The notes beneath the pieces are model-generated. The model ran no database searches, had not been told where the DNA came from, and saw only the letters and a program-made list of their open reading frames with translations. From Pseudomonas leptonychotis (GTDB lineage: Bacteria > Pseudomonadota > Gammaproteobacteria > Pseudomonadales > Pseudomonadaceae): a DNA stretch of 64,000 nt. Positions 24,209-34,952 of this stretch are shown in pieces. Position numbers and translations under genes: made by a program. Positions within the stretch are counted from its first letter, which is position 1. The number at the start of each line of letters is the position of its first letter. Where the stretch lies: assembly GCF_004920405.1 (NCBI RefSeq), contig NZ_RFLV01000001.1, positions 372,001 to 436,000 on the forward strand. Reading direction: 5' to 3'.

Positions 24209-26692
24209 ATGACCCGATCTCCGTTCCGCCGTCTCGTTTTTGGCACCCTGCGCCGCGTGCTGTACCTCTGGGTGCGCTCGGAAACCATCAATCAGTCGGC
24301 CTTTACCCTCAAGCTCGACCGCAGCAAGCCGGTGTTTTACGTGCTGCAGCAGCCGTCGCTGAGCGATCTGGCCGTGCTCGATACCGAGTGCCGCAAAGCC
24401 GGCCTGCCACGCCCGGTACTGCCGGTATCGGTGGGTAATCTGCAGGAGCCCGCCGCGTTCTTTTACCTGACACCGGAGCCCGACTGGCTCGGCCGCCAGG
24501 ACAAGCGCGGCATCTCGCCCACCCTGCAACGCCTGGTCAGCGCCCTGAGTCAGCATGCTGTGGACGACGCACAAATCATTCCGGTCAGCGTGTTCTGGGG
24601 CCAATCGCCCGACCGCGAAACCAGCCCATGGAAGCTCTTGTTCGCCGACAGCTGGGCCGTCACCGGCCGCCTGCGCCGCCTGGTCAGCATTCTGATCCTG
24701 GGGCGCAAGACCCGCGTGCAGTTCTCCACGCCGATTCATATGCGCGAACTGGTCGAGCAAGACAAAGGCCACGAGCGCACCTTGCGCATGGTTCAGCGCA
24801 TCCTGCGGGTGCACTTTCGCAACCAGAAAGCCGCTGTCATCGGCCCGGACGTGTCGCACCGGCGCAACCTGGTCAAAGGCCTGATCCACGGCCCACAGGT
24901 CCGTCAGGCGCTGATTGAGGAAGCCGAACGCGAGAACATCAGCCTGGAGAAGGCCGAAAGCCAGGCGCTGCGCTATGGCAACGAGATCGCCTCGGACTAC
25001 ACCTACACCGCCATTCGCTTCCTCGAACTGGTGCTGAGCTGGTTCTGGAACAAGATCTACGACGGCATCAAGGTCAACCATATCGAAGGTGTGCAGGACG
25101 TCGCCCAGGGCCATGAGGTGATTTATGTGCCCTGCCACCGCAGCCATATCGACTACCTGCTGCTGTCCTATTTGCTGTTTCGCAACGGCCTGACGCCGCC
25201 GCACATTGCCGCCGGCATCAACCTCAATATGCCGGTAATCGGCAGCCTGCTACGGCGCGGTGGCGCGTTCTTTATGCGCCGCACTTTCAAGGGTAACCCG
25301 CTGTACACCGCGGTGTTCAACGAATACCTGCACACCCTGTTCAGCAAAGGCTTCCCGGTCGAATACTTCGTTGAAGGCGGGCGTTCGCGTACCGGACGCA
25401 TGCTGCAACCGAAAACCGGCATGTTGGCCATCACCATGCGCAGCTTCCTGCGCAGCAACCGCCTGCCGGTGGTGTTTGTACCGGTGTACATCGGTTACGA
25501 ACGCGTGCTCGAAGGCCGCACCTATCTCGGCGAGCTGCGCGGGGCGAGCAAGAAGAAAGAGTCGATCTTCGACATCTTCAAAGTCATCGGCGCGCTCAAG
25601 CAGCGTTTCGGCCATGTCTGGGTCAATTTCGGTGAGCCGATCAAGCTGGCCGAATTCCTCGACAGTGAGCAACCGGACTGGCGCGAGCAGGATTACGGCA
25701 GCCAATTCCGTCCCGCCTGGCTCAATGAGGTGACCAATAATCTCGGCGAGCGCGTGGCCCAGCACCTCAATGAGGCGGCCGCGATAAACCCCGTCAACCT
25801 GGTCGCCCTGGCGTTGCTTTCCACCAGCAAGCTGGCCTTGGATGACCGCGCCTTGGCGCGGGTGCTGGACCTCTATCTGGCCCTGCTGCGCCGCGTACCC
25901 TACTCGCCGCACACCACCCTGCCGGACGGCAACGGCCAGGCGCTGATCGAATACGTACAAGGCATGGACCTGCTCTCCGAGCAGACCGACCCCCTGGGCA
26001 AGATTCTCTATCTGGACGAGCAGAATGCCGTCCTGATGACGTATTACCGCAACAACGTGCTGCACATCTTCGCCCTGCCGGCGCTGCTGGCAAGTTTCTT
26101 CCAGAGCAGTTCACGGATGAGCCGCGAGCAAATCCTGCGTTACACCCGCGCGCTCTACCCCTACCTGCAGTCCGAGTTGTTTATCCGCTGGAACCTCGAT
26201 GAGCTGGACGAGGTGGTCGATCAGTGGCTAGCCGCCTTTGTCGAACAGGACCTACTCAAGCTCGATGGCGACATGTACGTGCGCCCGGCGCCCAGTTCAC
26301 GCGAGTTCGTGCTACTGACTCTGCTGGCCCGCGCCATCGTGCAGACCCTGCAGCGCTTCTACATGGCCACCGCCCTGCTGCTCAATGCCGGGCAGAACGC
26401 CATCAGCGCTGAAGAACTGGAAGACCTGTGCACCGTGATGGCTCAGCGCCTGTCGATCCTGCATGGCCTCAACGCCCCGGAGTTCTTTGACAAGAGCCTG
26501 TTCCGCCACTTTATCCAGAGCCTGCAAGACCAAGGCGTACTGCGTCAGGATGAGGCCGGCAAACTCAGCCATCACCCGTTGCTGAATGAACTGGCCGAAG
26601 GTGCAGCCAAGCGCGTGCTGCCGGCAGAGATTCGTCTGTCGATTCGCCAGGTGGCCATGGATAGAAACGAAGAGGCCGCTGAGCTGGTGTAA
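24209..26692 (+). CDS. plsB: Glycerol-3-phosphate 1-O-acyltransferase
   Basis: An 827-residue PlsB, the usual length for the membrane-bound enzyme. It acylates position 1 of glycerol-3-phosphate with acyl-ACP or acyl-CoA, the first step of phospholipid synthesis, at the inner membrane. The catalytic H(X)4D motif is His310 to Asp315 in [15 protein letters not shown]. The substrate-binding [10 protein letters not shown] and [13 protein letters not shown] motifs follow. It is divergent from the bufferin operon with about 200 bases between starts. The same gene lies beside the mex and wsp region in P. aeruginosa (PA3673, from memory). A small gene follows 19 bases after its stop. Confidence 0.95.
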   Translation: MTRSPFRRLVFGTLRRVLYLWVRSETINQSAFTLKLDRSKPVFYVLQQPSLSDLAVLDTECRKAGLPRPVLPVSVGNLQEPAAFFYLTPEPDWLGRQDKRGISPTLQRLVSALSQHAVDDAQIIPVSVFWGQSPDRETSPWKLLFADSWAVTGRLRRLVSILILGRKTRVQFSTPIHMRELVEQDKGHERTLRMVQRILRVHFRNQKAAVIGPDVSHRRNLVKGLIHGPQVRQALIEEAERENISLEKAESQALRYGNEIASDYTYTAIRFLELVLSWFWNKIYDGIKVNHIEGVQDVAQGHEVIYVPCHRSHIDYLLLSYLLFRNGLTPPHIAAGINLNMPVIGSLLRRGGAFFMRRTFKGNPLYTAVFNEYLHTLFSKGFPVEYFVEGGRSRTGRMLQPKTGMLAITMRSFLRSNRLPVVFVPVYIGYERVLEGRTYLGELRGASKKKESIFDIFKVIGALKQRFGHVWVNFGEPIKLAEFLDSEQPDWREQDYGSQFRPAWLNEVTNNLGERVAQHLNEAAAINPVNLVALALLSTSKLALDDRALARVLDLYLALLRRVPYSPHTTLPDGNGQALIEYVQGMDLLSEQTDPLGKILYLDEQNAVLMTYYRNNVLHIFALPALLASFFQSSSRMSREQILRYTRALYPYLQSELFIRWNLDELDEVVDQWLAAFVEQDLLKLDGDMYVRPAPSSREFVLLTLLARAIVQTLQRFYMATALLLNAGQNAISAEELEDLCTVMAQRLSILHGLNAPEFFDKSLFRHFIQSLQDQGVLRQDEAGKLSHHPLLNELAEGAAKRVLPAEIRLSIRQVAMDRNEEAAELV

Positions 26693-26711
26693 CCAGCGAG
26701 GCCCAGCCCTA

Positions 26712-26927
26712 ATGGATAACGCTCACAACGCACCAACCCCGCCATCGCGGGCCGAATTTCACCAGGCCAACCAGGCCCGCGCGCAAGTCGATGCCCAGCG
26801 TTTGCTGGCTGCCAAAGCAGAGTTAGGGGGTCGCTGGCTCAGCTGGGTCGCAGCTGAGCTGTATACCCTCAAACCCGCGGCGTACGTGCAGATGGTGCGC
26901 CGCGAGTTAGAGCGCCTAAGCCGCTAG
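26712..26927 (+). CDS. Small conserved hypothetical protein
   Basis: A 71-residue protein with a disordered start and an alpha-helical, Ala-rich and charged rest ([47 protein letters not shown]). GAGG lies about ten bases before the ATG, and the gene is close behind plsB in the same direction, so cotranscription is likely. I recognise no family. Its 3' end overlaps the convergent chemoreceptor gene by four bases. Confidence 0.6.
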   Translation: MDNAHNAPTPPSRAEFHQANQARAQVDAQRLLAAKAELGGRWLSWVAAELYTLKPAAYVQMVRRELERLSR

Positions 26928-28936
26928 CTGTGGCTGAGGTCAATCAGGCGTGACGACAATGCCTGCATCGCATTACTGACTTCATCCAGCGCCTGAGCGT
27001 CGCGGGCGTTTTCTTCGCTGATGCTGTGAATGCGCACGGCCAGTTCGTTGATTTCCTGGGTCACGTGGCTTTGCTGCTGCGCGGCTACCGCGATCTGCTG
27101 GGCCCGCTGGGAAATATCATCGAAGCTCTGCACCGTACTGGACAACGCGGTGGCCGCGCCTTCGGCTTCGACCACAGCATGCTCGGTGCGCGCCTCGCCC
27201 GCCTGCATCGCCTGCACTGCCTGGCGTGACGCCTGTTGCAGCGCACTGATCATGGTGCTGATCTCATTGGCCGACGTCTGGGTTCTACCGGCCAGGGTGC
27301 GCACCTCATCGGCAACCACGGCAAAGCCGCGGCCCTGCTCTCCGGCTCGCGCGGCTTCAATGGCCGCATTCAACGCGAGCAAGTTGGTTTGTTCGGAAAT
27401 CGCCTTGATCACATCCAGCACCGCACCGACCTGCTGACTGTCCTTCTCCAGCCGACCGATGACCGCTGCGGCTTCGGCCATTTCGGCGGAGAGCGTCTGA
27501 ATAGCGGCGCTGTTGGAGGCCACTTTTTGTTGGCCTTGCTGCACCACCGACAATGAGTTTTGTGCGGTCGTAGCGCAGTCGTTGGTGTTCTGCGCCACTT
27601 CCTGTGCACTGGAAGACATCTCGGTAATCGCCGCCGCCAACTGGGTGTTTTCCTGGCGCTGTTGTTCGGCGCGCCCGGCCAGGGTGCTGCTCAGGCTGCC
27701 CAGCTGAGCCGCTTCAGCCTGCAAATGATCGGCCTCATCAGCAATGCGCTGGAGCATGGTGCGTAACTGTCCGGCATAGCGATTGACCGCATGGCGCAAC
27801 GCCCCGATTTCGTCCTCACGCTCCACACTCAGCTGCACATCACGGCTGGCCGAACCGCGCCCCAGAGAATCGATTTGCGCGGTGGTTTCTTCCAACTGAG
27901 CAATCAGCTTGCGCCCGGCTAACCACGCCAACGCCAGCAACACCGCCAACAGTGGGATCAAAAACAGCAGAATGTCCCAAGTCAGCGCACGCGCCAGCCC
28001 GGTAACCCGCTCCTGCGGCGTAACCAAGCCAATCACCCAGCCCGTGTCAGGCATTACAAACAGGCTGACCCGGCTGGCCTGCTTGAGCTGTTCATCGTGC
28101 TCCAGATCAAGATTACGGATCGCCCCGGCCTGGCTGTTGCCGAGCGCTGCCTGAACCGGTTTCAGCCAGTTTTGCTTCTGCGCAAGATCAGCGAACTTGA
28201 TCATCGCGCCGCCTTTTTGCCCAGCCATGCCGGGGAAATGCAACACATTGCCCGCCTGATCGAGGGCAAACGCATAACCATCGGTGACCTTGCCTTGCTC
28301 GGTGAGAAAGCGCGCTAGATCATCCAACAACAAGTCCAGGGTGGCGACGCCGGCGAAGCGCCCAGCCAGCTGATAAGGCACGCTACAGGTGACCATCGGT
28401 ACACCCGTGACCGCATCCTGATAGGCCTCCGACCACAGGCAACGACCTGCCGCACTGTTGCGCGCGCCGGTGTACCAGGCATCGTTGTGGTAACCGGGGC
28501 CATCGGCAGCGTTGTAATCATCGGAATAGGCCAGGCGTCCGTCACCGCCACGTGCCCAGAAGAAACTGCGACGCGCCACACCCTCAGTAAACGCATTCGG
28601 CTCAGGCCATACCCCGCCGCCGGCAATGGCTTTGTCGCCTTGGTTATCGATCACATTAGGCAGTGTGTTGAAGTACAGCGGCTCATCCCGCGGCAGCACT
28701 TCGGAAAGGTGCGCCAGGCTGGCGGTTACCCCTTCAATACCAGCCAGTTGCAGGGCTAGTTGCCTGACGATGGCGCTGCCCGTTTGCTCAATCAGCTCAC
28801 CGCTGGCAGCCATTACCCGAGGCTGCCCGCGCAGGGCCATCACGGCAAACACCGCCAGGGCTGTAAGCAGTAGCAGAAGGATGCTGCCCAGCGTTAATCG
28901 CTGCGACAGACGGACCGGGACCAACATCATGCGCAC
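26924..28936 (-). CDS. Methyl-accepting chemotaxis protein with Cache domain
   Basis: A 670-residue chemoreceptor. It has one N-terminal helix ([20 protein letters not shown]), a periplasmic dCache-type sensor domain (about 40-310, with [29 protein letters not shown] and [11 protein letters not shown]), a second helix ([20 protein letters not shown]), HAMP, and a signalling domain. The signalling hairpin tip is conserved ([20 protein letters not shown]). Signals go through CheW/CheA to the flagella. The ligand is not known; dCache receptors of this type often sense amino or organic acids. It lacks a C-terminal CheR pentapeptide. It stands alone. Confidence 0.92.
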   Translation of the reverse strand: MRMMLVPVRLSQRLTLGSILLLLLTALAVFAVMALRGQPRVMAASGELIEQTGSAIVRQLALQLAGIEGVTASLAHLSEVLPRDEPLYFNTLPNVIDNQGDKAIAGGGVWPEPNAFTEGVARRSFFWARGGDGRLAYSDDYNAADGPGYHNDAWYTGARNSAAGRCLWSEAYQDAVTGVPMVTCSVPYQLAGRFAGVATLDLLLDDLARFLTEQGKVTDGYAFALDQAGNVLHFPGMAGQKGGAMIKFADLAQKQNWLKPVQAALGNSQAGAIRNLDLEHDEQLKQASRVSLFVMPDTGWVIGLVTPQERVTGLARALTWDILLFLIPLLAVLLALAWLAGRKLIAQLEETTAQIDSLGRGSASRDVQLSVEREDEIGALRHAVNRYAGQLRTMLQRIADEADHLQAEAAQLGSLSSTLAGRAEQQRQENTQLAAAITEMSSSAQEVAQNTNDCATTAQNSLSVVQQGQQKVASNSAAIQTLSAEMAEAAAVIGRLEKDSQQVGAVLDVIKAISEQTNLLALNAAIEAARAGEQGRGFAVVADEVRTLAGRTQTSANEISTMISALQQASRQAVQAMQAGEARTEHAVVEAEGAATALSSTVQSFDDISQRAQQIAVAAQQQSHVTQEINELAVRIHSISEENARDAQALDEVSNAMQALSSRLIDLSHS

Positions 28937-29116
28937 TGCTCCTGTTCAAGGAAAAACTGCATCGTTTGAAGCGCCGCAACCTTCTCGGCATAGAACCACT
29001 GTAATCGGCCGCATAACCCAGAACTGCAGTACCTGAATATTGAGAGCAGTTTTACCCAGCCCTGGTAGGTTATAGATGAAACACCCACGAGCTGCTCGGG
29101 CAAGCCCCTCGTGCGT

Positions 29117-31690
29117 TTATGGGCACATCAAAAGATGCAAAGCCGCTGGCTCCATCGGCCGCGCCAGAAAATAGCCCTGCACCTCATCACAATCACACTG
29201 GCGCAACACCTCAAGTTGCGCCGCGGTCTCCACGCCCTCTGCTGTCACAGTCAACGACAACGCCCGGCCGAGCCCAACAATGGCCTTTATGATCGCCTGG
29301 CTGTCGGATGAGCCCTCTAAATCGGCCATAAAACTACGGTCGATCTTCAGCCCGTCGAAGGGAAATCTACGCAGGTAGCTAAGGGACGAATAACCCGTGC
29401 CGAAGTCATCCATGGACAACCTCACGCCCAGGCTTTTCAACTCGTGCATCAACACCAAAGCGCCTTCCGCATCGTCAAGCATCACGCTCTCGGTGAGCTC
29501 CAGCTCCAACCGCGAAGGCGGCAGCCCACTTTCTTCCAGCGCACTTTTAACCCTTGCCAGCAGACGACCATGCTGGAACTCCACCGGCGACAGATTGACC
29601 GAAACCACCAACGCTTCGGGCCAGCTCATGGCCTCCATACACGCGGTGCGCAGGACCCAGGAGCTCAGGGGCACGATCAGCCCTGTGCTTTCGGCGATGG
29701 CGATAAAACTATCTGGGCTCAGTAGCCCGCGCTGTGGGTGTTGCCACCGCACCAGGGCTTCTGCCGCCACCATGCGCTGGCCGCTAACGCTGTAACGAGG
29801 CTGCAGCCGTAGACGTAACTCGTCATTAATTAATGCCTGGCGCAGGTCGTTTTCGAGCTGATGCCGGTCTTTTACCCGGGTATTCATCTCACTGGCATAA
29901 AAACACCAAGTGCTGCGCCCCGCCCCTTTGGCTTCGTACAACGCAATATCGGCGTAACGCAGCAAATCCTCGGCCAAGCACGCATCAGCTGGAGCCATGG
30001 CGACGCCGATGCTGGCGCCAATAAAGATGCTGTGGTGGTCGATTTCAAACGGTTGCTCAATACCGGTAATCAACCGCTCGCACAAGCGCTCCACCTCTTC
30101 TTGGGTGGATATGCCGCTGACCACCAAAATAAACTCATCGCCCCCCATACGCGCCACCAGATCGCCGTCGCGCAGTACTAAACGCAGGCGTTGTGACACC
30201 TCACCGAGAACAAGATCACCGGTCTCATGGCCAAAGGAATCATTCACCGATTTAAACCGGTCGAGGTCGATACTCAACATCACCAACGGCTCGCCTGCCG
30301 TCGGCAGCGCCCTCAATTTACCCTCAAGGAATTCCTGCATACGAATACGGTTGGGCAACCCGGTGAGTGCATCATGCAACGACAGGTGCTCAATACGTGC
30401 GCGCGCCTCCACCTCCTGAGTAATGTCGCTGACGATGCCGCGATAACCCGTAATCCCGCTAGAACCCTCGATATGCCGCAGCACTAAGCGGCATGTTCTT
30501 TGAGTCCCATCCATGGCCACGTACTGGCATTGCAGGCTGTCCTTGGCCGATGGCCGCGCACCATGTGTATCCAGCCAAGCCTGCAAACCGCCCGGGCACA
30601 ACACAAATTCGCTGAGCGGACGCCCCAACCAAGCACGTTCGGAGTGCCCGGTTACCGCTTGAAAACGAACAGACAAGTACTTCAGCCGCAATTGTGCATC
30701 GGTCTCCCAAATCCAGTCCGATGCCGCTTCAGCCACATCACGAAAGCGCGCCTCACTGGCGACCAGGGCCGACTGGCTGGAATACAAAGAGGCATAACTG
30801 GTATCCATCTCCCGTGCCGCCGCGATAGCTCGGCGCAACATCAGCCAGGCAATAACGGCAACGATAGCGCCGACTAACCCCAGGAGCGGCAAGATCAGAT
30901 AAAGCAGTTGATCGCCCGGTTGCGCCGGGTGCCAACTAAGACGGATTAATTCGCCACTGAGGGTGGGCACCGCTAATACGGATCGGTCATGGTTTCCGCC
31001 CAGCCGCTCATCCACATGCAGATCGTCTATGCCGAAGTCCTGGCCAAGCGCTTGCAATTTCTGCGGGTCGAGACGGTCGACGAACAACAGCACCGAAGCG
31101 GCACCCTCCGTGGCCTCGACCTGCGTATCACCTCCCGGAGTAAAAGCCGCCACGGCGACCAGCGCAGGCCAACCGGACACCTGTAAGAAACCAACCACCG
31201 GTTCCTCATCATCTGCTTGCGCACGGGCCTGTTCGACCAACGCCTGGACGTCCTGCTTAAGCCACTGCTGCGCCTCGACGTTCGTCAGCTGCCCTTCCAC
31301 CACCGCATAAGCGGTTTGGTTATTGGCATCGACAACAAACACACCTTCATAGGCAAAGTCGGGAAATAGGCTGGGGCCCATGTTCTGCCGCGTATAGGCC
31401 CAATCGGTATCGACCTGAACATGCAGGTGGCGATAAGCCTCACCCCAGAAAGCGTAATCACTGACAATTGCGAGAATCGATTTCTGCCGGGCCTGGATGG
31501 CTTTCTCGGCATAGAACAGGCTTTGCTTGATCGCCTGGTCATTCTGCTGCGCGGCGATATGTACCAGCGCCACGCTCGCCACCACGAACAAAACCAGCAG
31601 CAGCGCTGAAATAAACAGCAGCGCTTTGCGCGTTACAGCGGAATTAGAAAGAACGTTGGGCGGACGGGAAGACTCAATCACTGGTGCCAT
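29117..31690 (-). CDS. CHASE4-PAS-GGDEF-EAL protein (c-di-GMP synthesis/hydrolysis)
   Basis: An 857-residue inner-membrane protein. It has one N-terminal helix (about 22-46), a periplasmic CHASE4-like sensor (about 50-250), a second helix (LLGLVGAIVAVIAWLML), a PAS domain (about 310-420), GGDEF (about 435-595) and EAL (about 610-850). The GGDEF motif is intact (RMGGDEF, Gly516-Phe520), as is EAL (Glu644 in AEALVRW) with DDFGTGYSSL and VTAEGVET. Both activities are possible; which dominates cannot be read from sequence. GAGG lies before the ATG at 31690. It is monocistronic. Confidence 0.93.
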   Translation of the reverse strand: MAPVIESSRPPNVLSNSAVTRKALLFISALLLVLFVVASVALVHIAAQQNDQAIKQSLFYAEKAIQARQKSILAIVSDYAFWGEAYRHLHVQVDTDWAYTRQNMGPSLFPDFAYEGVFVVDANNQTAYAVVEGQLTNVEAQQWLKQDVQALVEQARAQADDEEPVVGFLQVSGWPALVAVAAFTPGGDTQVEATEGAASVLLFVDRLDPQKLQALGQDFGIDDLHVDERLGGNHDRSVLAVPTLSGELIRLSWHPAQPGDQLLYLILPLLGLVGAIVAVIAWLMLRRAIAAAREMDTSYASLYSSQSALVASEARFRDVAEAASDWIWETDAQLRLKYLSVRFQAVTGHSERAWLGRPLSEFVLCPGGLQAWLDTHGARPSAKDSLQCQYVAMDGTQRTCRLVLRHIEGSSGITGYRGIVSDITQEVEARARIEHLSLHDALTGLPNRIRMQEFLEGKLRALPTAGEPLVMLSIDLDRFKSVNDSFGHETGDLVLGEVSQRLRLVLRDGDLVARMGGDEFILVVSGISTQEEVERLCERLITGIEQPFEIDHHSIFIGASIGVAMAPADACLAEDLLRYADIALYEAKGAGRSTWCFYASEMNTRVKDRHQLENDLRQALINDELRLRLQPRYSVSGQRMVAAEALVRWQHPQRGLLSPDSFIAIAESTGLIVPLSSWVLRTACMEAMSWPEALVVSVNLSPVEFQHGRLLARVKSALEESGLPPSRLELELTESVMLDDAEGALVLMHELKSLGVRLSMDDFGTGYSSLSYLRRFPFDGLKIDRSFMADLEGSSDSQAIIKAIVGLGRALSLTVTAEGVETAAQLEVLRQCDCDEVQGYFLARPMEPAALHLLMCP

Positions 31691-32031
31691 CTTCGATCCT
31701 CAACCAACCCGTTATATGATTCTGAACGAGCTAACGCCCTTAAAGCGGGCAGCCTAACATCAAAAGGCCATCACTCAATTCACCGTATGTCGTTACATGT
31801 CGAATTCAATAACGCCGCCACTCGCGCTCGCGGGCACCTCACTGCCGAACGTCATAGCAAAGCCTAGCAGGCCGCTGCAGAAACCACGCTGGAGCGTCAG
31901 ACAAGGTGCCCTCCTCAATAGGCGGCACGCAGCTAAACAAGCGCACACGCGAGGCTTAAGCACGGCACCATAGGTTTATTCACACAGCCCCGCTAAGCTC
32001 CTTACCTACTCAACTGCAGGAAGAATCTCTT
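31691..32031. other. Intergenic region, no gene seen
   Basis: About 340 bases between divergent genes. It has a mild repeat-like element (TAGCAGGCCGCTGCAGAAACC near 31866, related to TAGCAGGCCGTTGAAAACC near 13643), and the expected promoters. I see no RNA gene or coding frame. Confidence 0.5.
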
Positions 32032-32709
32032 ATGTTGCGCACCATCGTCTTCACCGCAAGTCTGGCCCTTTGCACGAGCGCCTTTGCCCTGTCCCTCGCC
32101 GACCTGAGCCAAGGCGACGCCAGCGGCGGCCTCAAGGACGCCCTCACCCAAGGCGCCAAAGTGGCCGTGCAACAACTGGGCAAACCCGGCGGCTTCAGCA
32201 ACAACCCGGACGTACGCATTGAACTGCCGGGCAACCTCGGCAAAGCCGCAAAAACCATGAAGATGATGGGTATGGGCGCGCAGGTTGATCAGCTGGAAGC
32301 CAGCATGAACAAAGCCGCCGAAGCCGCCGTACCGCAAGCCCAGGCGCTACTGGTGGAGTCGGTGAAGAAGATGACCGTGCAGGACGCCAAAAGCATCCTC
32401 GCCGGCCCGCAGGACTCTGCCACCCAGTACCTGAACAAAACCAGCCGCGAACAGATCCGCGCCCAATTCCTACCCATCGTCAAAAAAGCCACCGACCAGG
32501 TCGGCCTGGCCAAGCAATACAACAGCTTCGCCGGCCAAGCCGCGAGCTTCGGCGTGATCGACGCGAAAAGTGCGAATATCGAGAACTATGTAACCGAGCA
32601 GGCGCTGGACGGCCTGTTCACCATGATCGCCGAGCAGGAAGCCAGCATTCGTGAGAACCCAGCTGGTGCGGCGACAAGTTTGGCGAAGAAGGTGTTTGGG
32701 GCGTTGTAA
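32032..32709 (+). CDS. DUF4197 periplasmic protein
   Basis: A 225-residue protein. A signal peptide (MLRTIVFTASLALCTSAFA) precedes a helical DUF4197 domain (DLSQGDASGGLKDALTQGAK; VRIELPGNLGKAAKTMKMMGMGAQVDQLEASMNKAAE; TREQIRAQF-like SREQIRAQFLPIVKKATDQVGLAKQYN). The family is widespread in proteobacteria and has no known role. GGAAGAAT precedes the ATG. It ends in a strong terminator. Confidence 0.85.
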   Translation: MLRTIVFTASLALCTSAFALSLADLSQGDASGGLKDALTQGAKVAVQQLGKPGGFSNNPDVRIELPGNLGKAAKTMKMMGMGAQVDQLEASMNKAAEAAVPQAQALLVESVKKMTVQDAKSILAGPQDSATQYLNKTSREQIRAQFLPIVKKATDQVGLAKQYNSFAGQAASFGVIDAKSANIENYVTEQALDGLFTMIAEQEASIRENPAGAATSLAKKVFGAL

Positions 32710-32728
32710 GAAGGGTTGGATAAATGTG

Positions 32729-32760
32729 AAAAAGCCAGACCTTGGAGTCTGGCTTTTTTA
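32729..32760. terminator. Bidirectional terminator
   Basis: A run of A, then GCCAGAC, a six-base loop, GTCTGGC and a run of T: it can end transcription from both sides. It lies just after the DUF4197 gene and 75 bases beyond the stop of the minus-strand gene, marking the left edge of the AT-rich insert. Confidence 0.9.
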
Positions 32761-32834
32761 GTGGCGTCTAAAATAAGTAGGCAGAATAAATTTTCTTTTA
32801 TATCTGGCCCAATTTTTTTCATTAACCCTTTAAC

Positions 32835-33716
32835 TCACTCATCTTTTTTATAGGCCGCAATTGCCAACTGAGCAAAGGAGGGTGGCAAAGCACGAACCTT
32901 CGCCTGCCCCTGAAGATAATTAGCGAATTTACCCTGACCTATATATATTTCTCGAAACCATCGCCGAAATTCCCCAAGACAAGATTCCGGATAACACCAT
33001 GGCTCCTGGGGGTTCGACATCGCCTGTGGAAAATAATCAGGATAGTTATGTTCATATTTAATTCGAAAACCAAACCTATTCTCTAAATCATTAGAAGACC
33101 AATACTTGCCCCAAGAGATACCCACACTAATATCAGGAACAAATGTATGATCAATATGCAGACCATGCTGACCTAAAGTGACAATCATGTCCGCTATTTC
33201 TTTAAAAATACCAAAATAACCAGCAGGAATAGAATTATATACAAGCGAGACACGATCATGAAACTGCTTCCACTGCGCAGGTACTAAACTATTGGGGTCA
33301 TAACCAACCTGCGTATATACAAAATCATCAAACCCTCGACCAGCAAGAGCCCTGTAATTCTGAGAAGCAACTAAATTGTTACCCTGCAAAGCATCAAAAG
33401 CATAATACTCTAGAACTGCAAGGCAAACTGAACCAGTCCAATAATTATCACCGTCAACTACCAGATATGGTGAATCAAGAAAAATACCTCGCCCCTCAAG
33501 TATTTGCTTGATTTTAGTTATTCTTGGACGTTGAACATCCTCAACCCACTCTGCCCCCATACGAACAATGGTTGAACTCTCAACACCACACAACCTAGCA
33601 AGGCCTCGACCCGTCAAATATGGGGTCCCATCGGTAAGAACCCCCATACCCACACCATTAATCTCAACCTCTTTTTCGACATGAAGATCAAGACGCCCCT
33701 GAATTGGATAGCTCAT
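32835..33716 (-). CDS. AT-rich gene of unknown function, possibly phage-related
   Basis: A 293-residue soluble protein in DNA much AT-richer than the neighbours and with AT-ending codons, so it was probably acquired. The N-terminal third (YLTGRGLARLCGVESSTIV, then EDVQRPRITKIKQ) looks like a helix-turn-helix of the kind in phage antirepressors and KilA-N-like proteins. The C-terminal half is rich in aromatic residues (YPDYFPQAMSNPQEPWCYP; LGEFRRWFREIYIGQGKFANYL). I cannot name the family. A phage-defence protein such as BstA is a guess from the architecture only. An upstream AGGTGA precedes the ATG at 33716. It has no partner gene. Confidence 0.7.
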   Translation of the reverse strand: MSYPIQGRLDLHVEKEVEINGVGMGVLTDGTPYLTGRGLARLCGVESSTIVRMGAEWVEDVQRPRITKIKQILEGRGIFLDSPYLVVDGDNYWTGSVCLAVLEYYAFDALQGNNLVASQNYRALAGRGFDDFVYTQVGYDPNSLVPAQWKQFHDRVSLVYNSIPAGYFGIFKEIADMIVTLGQHGLHIDHTFVPDISVGISWGKYWSSNDLENRFGFRIKYEHNYPDYFPQAMSNPQEPWCYPESCLGEFRRWFREIYIGQGKFANYLQGQAKVRALPPSFAQLAIAAYKKDE

Positions 33717-33879
33717 TTAAATCACCTCACATGAGAAGAAATTAAAAATATAAACCTCTATACATCCTTAAATCTAATACCATCCATATTAATTATTGCA
33801 CCCTCCAAAAAATCCAACTCAACCGCACGTCACCATTCGGCTTTCGTAGTCAAATTACACATAGAAGCAAGGAAGAATC

Positions 33880-33962
33880 ATGAATTTATTTATGTCATTA
33901 AAAAATCTCAAAACTGAACCATTCCTCGGCACTTCGGATACTGCGAACACCCCAAAAACTCT
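33880..33962 (+). pseudogene. Possible 5' remnant of a gene cut at the insert junction
   Basis: An ATG behind an excellent ribosome-binding site (AAGGAAG, six bases upstream) opens a frame MNLFMSLKNLKTEPFLGTSD and continues for about 28 codons of AT-rich DNA. It then runs into the GC-rich antisense of the Mrr-type gene. It is best explained as the beginning of a gene truncated at the same junction; a chance ORF is possible. Confidence 0.4.
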
Positions 33963-34760
33963 TTACCAATATTCGCCCCCCCGCTTTGCTACTCGCTTTT
34001 GCATAGCCGAGTTACAGACAGGGCAACTTGGCGCACTTGCCTGTGTAGATACGACGCTAGCTGGAACGGCCGAGGGTTTGGTTTGAGCTGTACGTGAAGC
34101 GGCGATCCAGCGCTTAAGCTCTGGGCCTTCCACCAAGCGGATATTGCGGCCACTGGCAAAGCTCTTTGCATCTGCGGTAAAGCTGCCGGAGGTCACTACA
34201 AAGCCGCCGGCAGCACCTTCAGCAGCGATCAGGCCGAAGAATTCACGCACCACAGCAACGCCAACCTTGGTTGCGCGCCATTGCTTGCATTGCACCAGAT
34301 GCTTTTCGCTGCCCTTGTGCAGAATCAGATCAATACCGCCGTCCGGGCCATTGCCGCCGGTTTCCGTGACGGTAAAGCCTTGCCGGCGAAAGGCCTCGCC
34401 AACCAGCTGTTCAAACTGCTGCCAGTTGATGCCTTCAACGGTTTTGCCGGGGCGTGTGGCATTGGCAACGTCGTCCAGCAGCTTGCGCCGCTTGCCGCGG
34501 GCGAATACCGAGCCAATCGCACCGAAGATAAATGCCACTGGCACGATGTATTGCAGAAACATGGCGAAGGTTCGCCACACTTGCCCGGTCATGGCAGAGG
34601 CAAACTGCTTGGGATCAGTGACGGTAGGCGGTGGGCTAATGGCGACGGAATGGAAATACAGCCAGGCAGCCAAAGCGATCAGCAGGCTAAGCCACCAAGG
34701 CAGGCGCGAAGCAATAAAGATCAGGTCTTCGAAAGGTGATGTTTTGCTACGACGGGCCAT
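33963..34760 (-). CDS. Mrr-type restriction endonuclease-like membrane protein, 3'-truncated
   Basis: A 265-residue protein. Two N-terminal membrane helices precede an Mrr_cat nuclease domain (PF04471, about 140-250), with NWQQFEQLVGEAFRRQGF, the catalytic D and QxK in GPDGGIDLILHKG and LVQCKQWRA. A zinc-ribbon-like end follows (SCPVCNSAMQKR). Homologues carry about 15 more residues with a second Cys pair (GC...C.G); here the frame stops just after GGEYW, at the edge of the AT-rich insert, so the zinc ribbon is incomplete. GGAG lies six bases before the ATG at 34760. The nuclease core may still work. Confidence 0.8.
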   Translation of the reverse strand: MARRSKTSPFEDLIFIASRLPWWLSLLIALAAWLYFHSVAISPPPTVTDPKQFASAMTGQVWRTFAMFLQYIVPVAFIFGAIGSVFARGKRRKLLDDVANATRPGKTVEGINWQQFEQLVGEAFRRQGFTVTETGGNGPDGGIDLILHKGSEKHLVQCKQWRATKVGVAVVREFFGLIAAEGAAGGFVVTSGSFTADAKSFASGRNIRLVEGPELKRWIAASRTAQTKPSAVPASVVSTQASAPSCPVCNSAMQKRVAKRGGEYW

Positions 34761-34871
34761 CCTTGACTCCAGCAGTGCGTGGCAATGAGCCATCAGCGAT
34801 ACCGGATCATGCCGCAAAGGTATGAGCAGGGAAACCCAAACGTTCACTACGTCACGTTTTCATTATCAGTG

Positions 34872-34915
34872 CGCGACTCGCAGGATGGATTGAGCGAAGC
34901 GATACCCAGCCTGCC
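34872..34915. repeat. Partial copy of a GTAGGATGGGTT-type repeat
   Basis: CGCAGGATGGATTGAGCGAA followed by GCGATACCCA resembles one arm of the inverted repeat at 35278-35348, a sequence common between genes in pseudomonads. Confidence 0.6.
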
Positions 34916-34952
34916 TCTAACGCCCGCAGCACCTCCTTTGACTGCTACTACT

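Noticed and set aside
24155..25204. A 349-codon minus-strand frame inside plsB
   Set aside because: Antisense to plsB and without any domain; its promoter region would be coding DNA.
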